Assembly: GCA_003556225.1 (NCBI GenBank)
Contig: PWRN01000055.1
Span: forward strand, 1 to 47,767
DNA from: Syntrophomonadaceae bacterium
GTDB lineage: Bacteria; Bacillota; Dethiobacteria; DTU022; UBA8154
DNA: 47,767 bases
Direction of reading: 5' to 3'
Shown: positions 15,105-23,611 of the stretch, in pieces
Position numbering within the stretch: position 1 is the stretch's first letter
Layout: every line of letters begins with the position of its first letter
Notes under the pieces: model-generated
Databases searched by the model: none
What the model was told of the DNA's origin: nothing
The model's input: only the letters and a program-made list of their open reading frames with translations
Translations under genes and position numbers: made by a program

Positions 15105-15462
15105 CGGCATCACCCTGCAATTTGATTTACAAATCCTCTTACACAAAAAAGCTTGCTGGAAGATCTTTTTGGTCTTTCAGGAAACAGTCGCACTGTTAAC
15201 CAGGTAAGCGCAGGAAAAGAAAAACATGTTTCCTGGGCGAGCTTGATTGCCAGGTATATTTAAGCTTCCTGGCATCTTTTCGACAAAGCTCTGCCAGTTC
15301 CTTTATTTTTCAGCCACCTATTTATCAGAATTGCTAGAGGATTTTGCCACGCAATAGAGAATTACTAGATTAGCTTCAGTCAACAAACTCTCTCCATGAC
15401 AAAAGAAACTGCTGCCCGCTAAAAACACGCATCGCTCAAACCGATGAAAGGAGGTTTCAGGC
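15105..15462. other. Gene-free stretch with three consecutive hairpins
   Basis: Three inverted repeats follow each other on the plus strand: AACAG/CTGTT (15183-15197), CAGGAAA/TTTCCTG (15211-15235) and TGCCAGG/CCTGGCA (15248-15274), the last followed by TCTTTT like an intrinsic terminator. No protein gene ends here on the plus strand, so a small RNA of about 100-150 nt is possible. The remainder to 15462 shows only a weak promoter-like pair. Confidence 0.4.
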
Positions 15463-15642
15463 ATGATCGTTTGCTCCAGCTGCAACCAGAAAGTGGTTAT
15501 CATGGAAAGTTTGGCATCCTGTGAACGGCTGCAAAACCAAAAAGCCGGCATGCTCGTCCCCCAGGAAAAAGGCTACCTGGTGAAGTGCATGGACTGTATC
15601 GCAAAAGAAGAAATAAAAGACGTCCCCCAGGGTGGATTCTGA
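15463..15642 (+). CDS. Small cysteine-pair protein, probable zinc ribbon
   Basis: 59 residues. The ATG at 15463 follows AAAGGAGG by 8 bases, one of the best SDs in the window. Two CxxC pairs, Cys4/Cys7 and Cys42/Cys45, could bind one zinc; Cys20 is extra. No known family recognised. The next gene on the same strand (15714) also ends in a CxxC pair, and the two may be cotranscribed (71-bp gap). Confidence 0.7.
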   Translation: MIVCSSCNQKVVIMESLASCERLQNQKAGMLVPQEKGYLVKCMDCIAKEEIKDVPQGGF

Positions 15643-15713
15643 CATTAAACCAACGTGATTATATCCCGTCCATGTCAAAACACCTTGATACCAGAAGGTT
15701 AGGTGATATGAAC

Positions 15714-16079
15714 ATGAGTATGATGGATGTTCTGTGGGAAGTGATCGTCGTGACTTTAATATTCGCAATTTTCTTTATACTTGTGGTCTTCTTTTTTCGA
15801 CGAAGTCTCCGCCTGTTGGTAAAAATATTTCGCAAAAAAAACGCTGTCACTATTAAGCAAGCAAAAACCTGCGAAGAACTGGGCATTCACAATGAGAGCA
15901 ATCCAAACGAACTGGATTTCACCCCGCTGGCATTGAAGATCTTAAAGGAAAGAAACATCATCGTCCTGCTGGAAAGCGAAAGGTATTACCTCTCAGAAAA
16001 CGAACTGGCTGCCCATTGCAATAACTGCAAGATCATGAAGTTCTTCCTTCCTCCGCCCTATTACGAAATAGGAGCCTGA
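15714..16079 (+). CDS. Membrane-anchored small protein with C-terminal CxxC
   Basis: 121 residues from the ATG at 15714 (AGGTG 8 bases upstream; ATGs at 15708, 15720 and 15723 are alternatives). One membrane span (about 8-28) followed by a basic stop-transfer stretch (RRSLRLLVKIFRKK), then a soluble domain of about 80 residues ending with HCNNCK. Topology suggests the soluble part is cytoplasmic. Not recognised. A bidirectional terminator at 16165-16189 closes the unit. Confidence 0.65.
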   Translation: MSMMDVLWEVIVVTLIFAIFFILVVFFFRRSLRLLVKIFRKKNAVTIKQAKTCEELGIHNESNPNELDFTPLALKILKERNIIVLLESERYYLSENELAAHCNNCKIMKFFLPPPYYEIGA

Positions 16080-16164
16080 AGAATCCTATCGTATTCAACC
16101 TGGAGCATGGCGGGGCTAAAGTTCACCCCAAATCTTAGCAGTCTTGCCCGACGCCCTCCAAAAG

Positions 16165-16189
16165 AAAAACCCGCCTTCAGCGAGTTTTT
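16165..16189. terminator. Bidirectional intrinsic terminator
   Basis: AAAAACCCGC-CTTCA-GCGAGTTTTT: a 10-bp stem with one G-T pair and T-runs on both strands. It serves the plus-strand gene ending at 16079 and the minus-strand tRNA. Confidence 0.85.
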
Positions 16190-16205
16190 CTAAGGGTAAT
16201 ATTTA

Positions 16206-16291
16206 TGGTGCCGAAGGGGGGAGTCGAACCCCCACGGGCATAGCCCGCGTGATTTTGAGTCACGTGCGTCTGCCGGTTCCGCCACTTCGGC
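16206..16291 (-). tRNA. tRNA-Leu (anticodon CAA)
   Basis: Type II tRNA with a long variable arm. Acceptor arms GCCGAAG and CTTCGGC pair, the anticodon arm CGTGA-CTCAAAA-TCACG gives anticodon CAA (reads UUG), the T-arm loop is GTTCGAC, and A-CCA is encoded at 16206-16209. Promoter at 16405-16433 and terminator at 16165-16189 make it a single-gene unit. Confidence 0.97.
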
Positions 16292-16404
16292 ATGTTTTTT
16301 AGTTTTCTCCGTTTTGCTCCCTTTTTCGATGCAGTTCCATTTGGTAAAATCCTGTACGCAGCCGAAATAATCAAGTTCAGCCAGTCCAGCTAATAGTTAA
16401 GAGA

Positions 16405-16433
16405 ATTATACCATGCGATAAAATAGGAGTCAA
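16405..16433 (-). promoter_or_regulatory. Sigma-A promoter for tRNA-Leu
   Basis: On the minus strand TTGACT, 17 bases, TATAAT, one mismatch from consensus. The predicted start near 16398 lies about 107 nt before the mature tRNA 5' end. Confidence 0.7.
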
Positions 16434-16442
16434 ATATCATAG

Positions 16443-17096
16443 CTATTCATGGGTGGACGAGGAATATTGCCTGATTCGTGCTTCCACTTTTTCCATAAAT
16501 TGCCGACGAGGGTGGTTCTGGAAATAGTCGAACCAAGGTTTGCCGGCCATTTCCTGGAACAGCCTGCTCCTTAAAGCCGGCTCTTTCAGCCTTGCTTTGA
16601 CCTGTTCTCTCAAATCACCCAGCACTTCAAGATACTCGCCATATTCCGGGCCAAATTGTTTTTCCAGCTCCTCTCTCAAGCGCCGGGCAAAGGCCGGGCT
16701 TCTACCCTCAGTCGAAATGGCCAGGCTAAAAGGCCCCCTGCTGACCACCGCGGGCACAAAAAAGTTTCCCGCGCGCGGATCGTCCGCCACGTTGACCAGG
16801 AGACTGCGGGAAAGGCAGTCTTTCTGCACCTGCTGATTTACCTCACCCTTATCGGACGCAGCGATAACCAGGAATGCACCCTGGAGGTGTGCTTCCCGGT
16901 ATTCTTCCCGGATTAACTGGACGAGCTGGCGCTTTTCCAGTTCCTGCAGTTGGCCGCTACACTGCGGGCTGACGATGGTCACCCGGGCCATCGCGGCAAG
17001 CAAGGATTTCACTTTCCGCGTGGCCACCTCGCCCCCGCCGACGACGAGGCATTTTTCCCCTCGCAGGTGGAGAAAAACCGGGAAGTATTCTTTCAT
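16443..17096 (-). CDS. Precorrin-2 dehydrogenase / sirohydrochlorin ferrochelatase
   Basis: 217 residues from the ATG at 17096 (GGAAGGG upstream). NAD-dependent oxidation of precorrin-2 to sirohydrochlorin, the branch point to siroheme. Seen: an N-terminal Rossmann fold with VVGGGEVATRKV, VIAASDKGEVNQQV, and VNVADDPRAGNFFVPAVVSRGPFSLAISTEGRSPAFAR-like text in the order typical of the Met8/CysG N-terminal family (split here only for description). Whether it also inserts iron cannot be read from sequence. It is the last gene of a four-gene leftward run beginning at the methyltransferase; siroheme would serve sulfite or nitrite reductase or haem made by the siroheme route. Confidence 0.9.
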   Translation of the reverse strand: MKEYFPVFLHLRGEKCLVVGGGEVATRKVKSLLAAMARVTIVSPQCSGQLQELEKRQLVQLIREEYREAHLQGAFLVIAASDKGEVNQQVQKDCLSRSLLVNVADDPRAGNFFVPAVVSRGPFSLAISTEGRSPAFARRLREELEKQFGPEYGEYLEVLGDLREQVKARLKEPALRSRLFQEMAGKPWFDYFQNHPRRQFMEKVEARIRQYSSSTHE

Positions 17097-17139
17097 GGAA
17101 TCACCCTTCCTTGCTCCCGGGCGTTTAAACCATACCGCC

Positions 17140-17475
17140 TCAGACAATCAATAAGACCGCAATAATGACCAGCAAGGCCGCGATCGCCGTCCTCAGGGTC
17201 GGGATTTCCCCGAACCAGAAATACGAGAACACGGCGATGTTCATAAAGTTTGCCACCCACAGGTAGATATTCAGGTGCCAGATATTCGCAATCTCCTTGT
17301 ACCCCGTATTAAAGGTATAATTGATCCCGAAGTTGGCGACAAAAAAAGCCGGGATCATCAGCACGGTGTAGAGGAAAATCGCCCGGGGATTGGCAGCGAT
17401 ATTTTTAACCTGGTAGTAGTTCACATTGGTCAAAATGGCAAACGCGGGGATAAAGTATAAAATATAACGGAGCAT
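17140..17475 (-). CDS. Small polytopic membrane protein
   Basis: 111 residues, start ATG at 17475 with GAAGGAGG 5 bases upstream. About four hydrophobic segments (roughly 2-16, 32-50, 68-86 and 91-110) with little soluble sequence. The size and layout recall small DMT/SMR-type transporters, but the SMR signature is not evident, so I leave the function open. It lies 47 bp after the YkgJ-like gene and 43 bp before the precorrin-2 dehydrogenase gene. Confidence 0.75.
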   Translation of the reverse strand: MLRYILYFIPAFAILTNVNYYQVKNIAANPRAIFLYTVLMIPAFFVANFGINYTFNTGYKEIANIWHLNIYLWVANFMNIAVFSYFWFGEIPTLRTAIAALLVIIAVLLIV

Positions 17476-17522
17476 GATTACCTCCTTCGCAGGGGCGCAT
17501 CAGGGCCTGCCTGCCCCTGCTG

Positions 17523-18206
17523 TTATCCAAAAATTGTTTTCCGTTCACCGTTGGACAGCGTAAAAAAAGACCCCTGCTGCAGATCATACAAGACGGCATG
17601 GCAAGAATCCTGGCGCTCCTGGATAAATTGCCGTAAAAATGCCCTGGATTCTTCGTCGTGATCTGCCAGGCACCAGAATGCAAAAGGCGCTTTGAATAAG
17701 GCCCAATCCTCGTTGAGCCGCAGGGCGATGAATTGTTTGTTGGCATGGTAGAGACAGTCATAAGCCCGGTAAAACAGTTTTTCATCCAGTAAGATCGGTT
17801 CGATATTCTCTTCACAGGGCGCAGCGGTTGTTCCAAAGACACGACAAATCAACGGCCGGACCTGGTATATTTTGCAGTGCTCCCATGCCTTGTAGCGGTC
17901 CAAAAAAGGGCAGCGCAAGGTGGAGTCATTCTGCATGATCTTGATGTCCTCATGCAAAAGTTGGTCCATCTGCGCAGCTGACCAGGTCTGCTCCAGGTAA
18001 AGCCAGATATAAGTAAACTCGGTATAGGACATGAGAATTGCACCCTGGCAACAACGGTTACAAGCAGGGGGACAGCTAAACTTTTCGCTGTGCAGCAGCA
18101 TTTCCTGGACTTTTCCCATCTGATCCTGGGCAAATTCGTTCAGCGCTTCCGGCCTGTTAAATAAGTTTTGCAGTGAAGTAAAATTATAAGGGATCTGTTC
18201 AGGCAT
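17523..18206 (-). CDS. YkgJ-type cysteine-cluster protein
   Basis: 227 residues. The ATG at 18206 fits AAGGA 9 bases upstream; a GTG two codons earlier is possible. Near residues 40-50 is CPPACNRCCQG, then LRCPFLD and HCKIYQVRPLICRVFG: the Cys spacing of the YkgJ family of putative zinc- or iron-chelate-binding proteins. The C-terminal half has no motif I recognise. It follows the DNA methyltransferase gene by 21 bp. Function unknown. Confidence 0.85.
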   Translation of the reverse strand: MPEQIPYNFTSLQNLFNRPEALNEFAQDQMGKVQEMLLHSEKFSCPPACNRCCQGAILMSYTEFTYIWLYLEQTWSAAQMDQLLHEDIKIMQNDSTLRCPFLDRYKAWEHCKIYQVRPLICRVFGTTAAPCEENIEPILLDEKLFYRAYDCLYHANKQFIALRLNEDWALFKAPFAFWCLADHDEESRAFLRQFIQERQDSCHAVLYDLQQGSFFTLSNGERKTIFG

Positions 18207-18227
18207 GTTCACTCGTCCTTTTTCTGA

Positions 18228-19019
18228 TCATCTCTGTTTTTGAAATATCATGATGTATTCGTGAATTTTGTTGATTCGAAAAACATGGGGAAATCCCAGG
18301 GGCCTTAACTGGTTGTACTCCCTCCTCCGATCCCATATAATCATATCATCAAGTGTAAAACCAAGCAATTGCATTCTTTGGGCCAGGTCCATGTGCAAAG
18401 GGAAAAACCGGTTTTTCTTGCGGATGTCCATAACGACCACCAGGCAGTACTTCCCGGGCTTCAACGCCTCGTACACTTCTCTAAAAACCCCTGTCAAGGC
18501 TTCCAGGAACTGAATATAATCATCAATGCTGCCCAGGTCGGACTCATGGTCGCCGTAATGGCGGAGTTGCTTTTTATCGGCGCTCCGCCGTTCTTTTAAG
18601 ATATTCCAGTAAGGGGGAGAAGTTAAGCACAGGTCCACGGACCCGGGGGCAACATATTGCAGCAGGTTCCTGGCATCATCCTCGTAGGCCGTGAGCGAAA
18701 CGGATTCTCCGGCGCTCTCCTCCATCCTTTTGTGAAAAAGGTTAACATATTCCCGTGATAAATCCAGCCCGACAGCGTAGCGCTCCGCGCATCCCGCTTC
18801 CAGCAGGGTACTTCCACTTCCCATAAAAGGATCCAGGATAAGATCGCCCGGCCGTGAGAAAATGCTGATCAGCCTGCGAGCCAGGTGTCGGGGAAAAAGG
18901 GCAGGATGTTTTAAGCTTTTTTCCTCTACCGTTTTTTGAATGTCGTTCCAAACGCTGATGCTGTAGCGGGTCCATGTTTTGCCGTTCAGTTCATTGGCCC
19001 TTTTGTCTTTCCCGCTCAA
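18228..19019 (-). CDS. Orphan site-specific DNA methyltransferase (N4-C or N6-A type)
   Basis: 263 residues. SAM-binding motif DPFMGSGST (63-71) precedes the catalytic TSPPYW (133-138); the Ser-Pro-Pro-Tyr form is most common in N4-cytosine enzymes, though N6-adenine cannot be excluded. No restriction endonuclease, specificity subunit or repair gene is adjacent, so it is an orphan that may act in regulation or replication control. Start is TTG at 19019 behind AAGGAG. The N-terminal ELNGKTWTRYSISVW text is one I associate with a vertically inherited clostridial family, which argues against recent transfer. First gene of the leftward run ending with precorrin-2 dehydrogenase. Confidence 0.87.
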   Translation of the reverse strand: MSGKDKRANELNGKTWTRYSISVWNDIQKTVEEKSLKHPALFPRHLARRLISIFSRPGDLILDPFMGSGSTLLEAGCAERYAVGLDLSREYVNLFHKRMEESAGESVSLTAYEDDARNLLQYVAPGSVDLCLTSPPYWNILKERRSADKKQLRHYGDHESDLGSIDDYIQFLEALTGVFREVYEALKPGKYCLVVVMDIRKKNRFFPLHMDLAQRMQLLGFTLDDMIIWDRRREYNQLRPLGFPHVFRINKIHEYIMIFQKQR

Positions 19020-19408
19020 TCTGCACCCTCTCCTTTGCTTGCAAACGAAGCCTTCGTTCGCTCGATACCAATAATTCCTTTGCTGTATAATTTTCTGCTG
19101 TAAACGGTTTATCCTTCTGCCTTACTAAAAGTTTCTAGCCGTCTCCAAGAATGATGACATGAATGATGATTTGAAATGAATTTTCCCCTCAATTTCCTTC
19201 CGGCTTGCGGGACTTGCGACAGGATTTTATCTAAGCCGGAGTTGTACCGGGAAACAGGGAAAACCTGGTTCAACTTCCTCCTCATCCCGGCTTTCTTCCC
19301 GACGCACTATATCCCATCCCTGTCCAATTGTTCCTTGCCTTTCTGATCCCTTTTTAGTAGAATGTTGATAAAAGATTTTGACATTTATTTCGGCGAGGAG
19401 TTTTATCC
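19020..19408. other. Divergent intergenic region
   Basis: 389 bp between the methyltransferase (leftward) and the CBS protein (rightward). Holds the rightward promoter at 19335-19363 and a 7-bp inverted repeat CCGGCTT/AAGCCGG (19200-19206 and 19233-19239). No small gene is credible. Confidence 0.5.
19335..19363 (+). promoter_or_regulatory. Candidate sigma-A promoter for the CBS/nucleotidyltransferase gene
   Basis: TTGCCT, 17 bases, TAGAAT; the start would be near 19370, about 40 nt before the ATG at 19409. Confidence 0.5.
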
Positions 19409-21355
19409 ATGCCCAGGCGCACGGCAGTAAACCAGGAAAAGCTTGCAGAAAAAATATCGATTTTAAGCCAGGTGGTTCCTTTTAACATCCTTGGTGAAGA
19501 GAACCTGCGCTTCCTGGCAGAAAAAGCAGAGTACCAGTCTTTTCCCAAGGACTCCTTTGTATTCAGGCAGGGAGAGTCCTCCAAAGGCAAGCTCTATACG
19601 ATTGTTTCCGGAAGGACAAAAATTGTGGTGGACAATGAAACAACGGGAGAAACCGTGGCTGGCTATCGCAACCCTTTTGATTTCTTTGGAGTCACGGCGC
19701 TTTTTTCCGAGGAAGAAGAGTATCCCGTGTCCGTCCTGGCCTTTGATGATTTGACCTGCCTGGTGATCGACCACGAAGACGTGGAATCCATCATGGCGAA
19801 AAATGCCGAATTCTCTTCCTTTTTCACCTATGAAATCTGCCGGCGTTTGAGCGGGCTTTACAAGAGTTTCATGGAGGAAAGCCGGGGAAGCGCTTTAATC
19901 ACGGGACTTCCCATGAGAAAAAAAGTTTCTGAGATCATGAACTCTCCACCGATAACCTGCGGTTACATGGACAGCATAGAAAAAGTCGCCTCGATCATGT
20001 CGGAAAACGATGTTTCCTCGGTGGTTGTCATGGCCCCCAACGGGAATCCCCTGGGCATTATTACCGAAAAAGATTTGGTTAAAAAAGTGCTGGCAGCAGA
20101 ACCATCAGCCGGGAAAAACCTGCACGCCCACGATATCATGAGTGAGAACCTGGTCTCTATTCCTCCCCACGAGTATTCCTACCAGGCGCTGCTGCTGATG
20201 GCGAAGCACAGCATCAAGCATATCGTGGTCAAAGAAAACGGTACACTGGCGGGTATTGTTACCATGCGCGACCTGATACGCAGCAGGCAGTCAGGCGCCC
20301 TGAGTATCGTGAATGCCATTGAAACCAAAGAGACCGTTGATGAGTTGAAAAAAACCGTGAGAGATATCGACCTGGTCCTGCAAGCCCTGATCTCGGAAAG
20401 GGCCTACGCCTCGGAAATTTGTCCCCTGATCACCGAATTTTATGATCGCCTCACCCGAAAAATTATCTTTTTAGCCGAACAAGAAATGACCGCCGAGCAC
20501 GGCTCCCCGCCCGTGAAGTACAGCTTCATCAACATGGGAAGCAGCGGCCGCATGGAACAGTATTCCAGGACCGACCAGGATAACGGGATCATATTTGAAA
20601 ACATATCCGGCGGGAAAAAAACTCAAGAAGTCCAGCAGTATTTTACCACCCTGGGAGAAAAAATCGTGAGCGGCTTGGAAGCATGCGGCTTTAAGCGATG
20701 TGAAGGCCACGTTATGGCCAATAATCCGGACTGGTGCCACTCGCTTTCCCAGTGGAACGAACTTAACCATCGCTGGATCGAAGAACTGAAACCGGAAAAT
20801 ATTCGCAAGATGACAATCTTCCTTGATTTTCGGCATATTTATGGCGATGCGGAGTTGACAAGCAGCTTGCGGGGGTTCGTCGCGGAAGCATACCAAAATG
20901 CCAATACAGCGCTGCTTTTCCTGGTGGAAGACGACCTGCAGCACCGGGCACCACTGAATATCTTCAGGCAGATCGTGACCGAAAAGAGCGGCGAGTACCG
21001 CGACCAGGTTAACTTAAAAGGGGCTGCCTGCGTACACATCGTGGACTGCATCCGTCTCTTTTGTCTGCGCGAAGGCGTAGTGGAAACATCAACCTTTAAG
21101 CGACTGGCCGAGTTAAAAAAGCAGACCGTCTTAAAGAAGGAAGAAATCGAATTCATTGAAGCGGCTTATGAAACCTTGATGATGTTTCGCATCCGTGAAG
21201 CTGTGGAGAAAATGAGCCGGGGAGAACAACCGAGTAATTACATTAGCCCCTACAAGTTAAGCAAAAAAGAGCAATCTCTCTTACGTGAGTCGTTCATTGT
21301 CGTAAACCGCCTGCAAAACCTGGCTGCTAAATATTTCCGGGTCTACCAGGGATAA
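19409..21355 (+). CDS. cNMP-binding / CBS / putative nucleotidyltransferase protein (DUF294)
   Basis: 648 residues in four blocks: a cyclic-nucleotide-binding beta-roll (about 15-140), two CBS domains (about 175-230 and 240-295) that usually bind adenine nucleotides, a nucleotidyltransferase-like domain with Gly377-Ser378 and GSSGRMEQ...DQDNG, the GS-x-D-x-D type metal site, and a helical C-terminal domain. This is the DUF294 architecture. The job is not established; the fold suggests nucleotidyl transfer controlled by nucleotide levels. Start ATG at 19409 after GCGAGGAG. The DEDDh exonuclease gene follows 16 bp on, and this pairing is seen in other bacteria, so the two probably act together. 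Confidence 0.88.
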   Translation: MPRRTAVNQEKLAEKISILSQVVPFNILGEENLRFLAEKAEYQSFPKDSFVFRQGESSKGKLYTIVSGRTKIVVDNETTGETVAGYRNPFDFFGVTALFSEEEEYPVSVLAFDDLTCLVIDHEDVESIMAKNAEFSSFFTYEICRRLSGLYKSFMEESRGSALITGLPMRKKVSEIMNSPPITCGYMDSIEKVASIMSENDVSSVVVMAPNGNPLGIITEKDLVKKVLAAEPSAGKNLHAHDIMSENLVSIPPHEYSYQALLLMAKHSIKHIVVKENGTLAGIVTMRDLIRSRQSGALSIVNAIETKETVDELKKTVRDIDLVLQALISERAYASEICPLITEFYDRLTRKIIFLAEQEMTAEHGSPPVKYSFINMGSSGRMEQYSRTDQDNGIIFENISGGKKTQEVQQYFTTLGEKIVSGLEACGFKRCEGHVMANNPDWCHSLSQWNELNHRWIEELKPENIRKMTIFLDFRHIYGDAELTSSLRGFVAEAYQNANTALLFLVEDDLQHRAPLNIFRQIVTEKSGEYRDQVNLKGAACVHIVDCIRLFCLREGVVETSTFKRLAELKKQTVLKKEEIEFIEAAYETLMMFRIREAVEKMSRGEQPSNYISPYKLSKKEQSLLRESFIVVNRLQNLAAKYFRVYQG

Positions 21356-21371
21356 GAAGGAGACAACCTGT

Positions 21372-22187
21372 ATGGAGGTCAATTATTTTTTTGAACCCGA
21401 CTGCTACATGCTGAACCGCAAGGCCCGCTTTCATTACCCTGTACATCTCCGCATGGTCGATTTCGTGGAGAAATATTTCGGATTAAACCTCTTCAATCAA
21501 AATATCGCCCTTTCAGAAGCCGATGAGGATACAAAGAAGAAGCTCGTACAAAAGATTAAAATGAACGGTTCTCGCATCAACTGGGATGAGGATCTGCGGG
21601 AAGCTTCCTACGTGGTTTTTGATACGGAAACAACCGGTTTGCAGCCCTTTAAGGGGGATAAAATCATTTCCATCGCGGGGGTTATTACAGAGCACGGGAG
21701 CGTGCATGAAGATAAGCTTTTCGATCGACTGGTCGACCCCGGCCGCCCGATTCCTACCACGGCCAGCCACATTACAGGGATCACCAATGCCATGGTCGCC
21801 GATAAACCCAATATCATCAGCGTGCTGCTTGACTTCTTCAGTTTCGTGGAGGGGCGGGTTCTCGTCGCTCACAACGCGGCCTTTGACCTGGCTTTCCTCA
21901 ATGTCGCGCTGACCAACTGCGCCCCCTGCAGGGTCCTGAACCCGGTGATCGACACCTATACATTGGCCCGGTGTTTAATCCCGGATATGTTCGAATACTC
22001 CCTGGAAAGCCTGGTGAAACGCTTCAACATTGAAGAAAAAGAACGGCATACTGCCCTGGGTGACTCCCTGATGACATCCCATATCTTCGTCCGACTGCTG
22101 GAGCTGCTGGAAAAGCAGGGGGTATCAACCTTGAACCATCTCTGCAGTTTCTTTGCGACGTACCGGGACGAGTACCGAAAAATCTAA
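21372..22187 (+). CDS. DEDDh 3'-5' exonuclease (DNA polymerase III epsilon-like)
   Basis: 271 residues. An N-terminal extension of about 78 residues without recognised motif precedes the exonuclease domain: Asp84 and Glu86 in FDTETTGL, Asp172 in HNAAFDLAFLN, His226 and Asp231 in HTALGDS, all metal and catalytic residues of the DEDDh class. It would remove nucleotides from DNA or RNA 3' ends. Start ATG at 21372 with AAGGAGA upstream, 16 bp after the DUF294 gene. Not the main replicative proofreader by context; a stand-alone nuclease tied to the upstream nucleotide-sensing protein is likelier. Confidence 0.9.
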   Translation: MEVNYFFEPDCYMLNRKARFHYPVHLRMVDFVEKYFGLNLFNQNIALSEADEDTKKKLVQKIKMNGSRINWDEDLREASYVVFDTETTGLQPFKGDKIISIAGVITEHGSVHEDKLFDRLVDPGRPIPTTASHITGITNAMVADKPNIISVLLDFFSFVEGRVLVAHNAAFDLAFLNVALTNCAPCRVLNPVIDTYTLARCLIPDMFEYSLESLVKRFNIEEKERHTALGDSLMTSHIFVRLLELLEKQGVSTLNHLCSFFATYRDEYRKI

Positions 22188-22214
22188 AGAGACTCCTCCA
22201 GGATGAGCGTGTTC

Positions 22215-23516
22215 TTATTCGCCCAGCTTCAGCATAATCAACCCCGTTACAAACTTGGGGTAAAAATAAGTGGATTTTTGCGGCATTCTTATGCCTTGTC
22301 CAGCGTAGTGTATGATCTCTTCCACGGGGGGTTTGTTGACAAAAAAGAGATACCTGGCTTCACCCCGATCGATCATCTTTTTCGCTTCCCACTCATCTTT
22401 CATGTAGACCAACACGGGATCGTCCTTTCGCTCCTTGCCGCCTACCCCGAAGACGGTGAAAAAGACAAGCTCCTGCAAGACAACCGTATCCATCCAGGGA
22501 TACGGTTTTGCTTCTTCTGCCAGGTCTTGCCTGAGCACCAAGTTATATAACTCCTTTTCGGGAGTATACAGGCCAAAGGCCAGATTTTCCGCCACGGCAC
22601 TGGTTTGATGAAGATGCAACCATCGGTCCAGGTCTTCCCGGCTGGTCGGCTCCGCATATTTATGCACCTCAAAGTGCGCGGAGAGGGCCCGCAAAACTTC
22701 TTCCGTGTGAAGCGAACTCCGGGTGATCAGGCGGTGCGTCGGATAGACCAGGAGGCCCGGATTGTGAATGTTTACCAGCGACATGAGGACGTGATCGTAA
22801 CCCGGGGCCTCTCCTCCCTGCAGGGCTTTTTTTTCCTGGTAAAAGTGTAAAGCGGTCTCGTAGCGGTGGTGTCCATCCGCAATAAACAAAGACTTGTTAG
22901 CAAAAAAGCGCTGAAGCTCCTCGATCTGCTGCGCCTCACTCAAAGCCCAGACCCGGTGCTGCTGCCCCTCAAAATCGAAAAAATCAACAGCGGGTGGAAC
23001 AGAGCGCTTCAGGTTCGCGAAGCGCTCTTCCAGGAAGCCCCCTTCATCTTCATATAAAACAAAGATGGGACTCAAATTTGTTTCACAGTGCCTCAATAGT
23101 TCCAACCGGTCGGCTTTCGGTTTGCTCATGGTTTCCTCGTGGGGAATCACCTCTCCCTTTTCAAGGGGAGAGAGGGAAACTGCGCAGAAAAGGCTTTCCC
23201 TGACATAATGTTGTTGATCGATTTCAAAATGCTGCTCGTAGAGGTAGACAGAAGGGTTATTTTCCTGCATGATGATACCGTCACGCCGCCAGGTAGAGAG
23301 GGTTTCCGCTGCCCGGGTATACTTGTTTCTTTCGGGGTTATCACCCGGAGATGATTTACCGTACTCCAGGCGAATGATGTTATACGGACTTTTCTGGTAA
23401 AAGGCTTCCTGCATTTGCTCATCAATTACATCATACGGGGGTGTAATGAGTTTCGCAAAGTCCAAACTGCCATCATTTTTAAAGCGCAATCCCCTGATCG
23501 GGCGTATCTGTACCAT
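22215..23516 (-). CDS. DUF1015 family protein
   Basis: 433 residues. Family features: N-terminal IRPIRGLRF...ITPPYDVID, then SPYNIIRLEYGK, a GHHRYETAL stretch (IADGHHRYETA) near the middle and a helical C-terminal half. The family is widespread in anaerobes and archaea, with no established function known to me. Start ATG at 23516 with GAGGTAAACCGAG upstream. It converges on the exonuclease gene (27-bp gap). 95 bp upstream lies the HDAC-family gene on the same strand. Confidence 0.88.
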   Translation of the reverse strand: MVQIRPIRGLRFKNDGSLDFAKLITPPYDVIDEQMQEAFYQKSPYNIIRLEYGKSSPGDNPERNKYTRAAETLSTWRRDGIIMQENNPSVYLYEQHFEIDQQHYVRESLFCAVSLSPLEKGEVIPHEETMSKPKADRLELLRHCETNLSPIFVLYEDEGGFLEERFANLKRSVPPAVDFFDFEGQQHRVWALSEAQQIEELQRFFANKSLFIADGHHRYETALHFYQEKKALQGGEAPGYDHVLMSLVNIHNPGLLVYPTHRLITRSSLHTEEVLRALSAHFEVHKYAEPTSREDLDRWLHLHQTSAVAENLAFGLYTPEKELYNLVLRQDLAEEAKPYPWMDTVVLQELVFFTVFGVGGKERKDDPVLVYMKDEWEAKKMIDRGEARYLFFVNKPPVEEIIHYAGQGIRMPQKSTYFYPKFVTGLIMLKLGE

Positions 23517-23611
23517 CTCGGTTTACCTCCATCCTTTGGCTGAAACTGCTGGTCTCTTGTACGAAATCGAGGGCAACTTGCAGGCGGGCGTGGCATCGAG
23601 CACACCCTGCG

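Noticed and set aside
16080-16164. Small gene between the CxxC membrane protein and the terminator
   Set aside because: No start with SD and no open frame of meaningful length.
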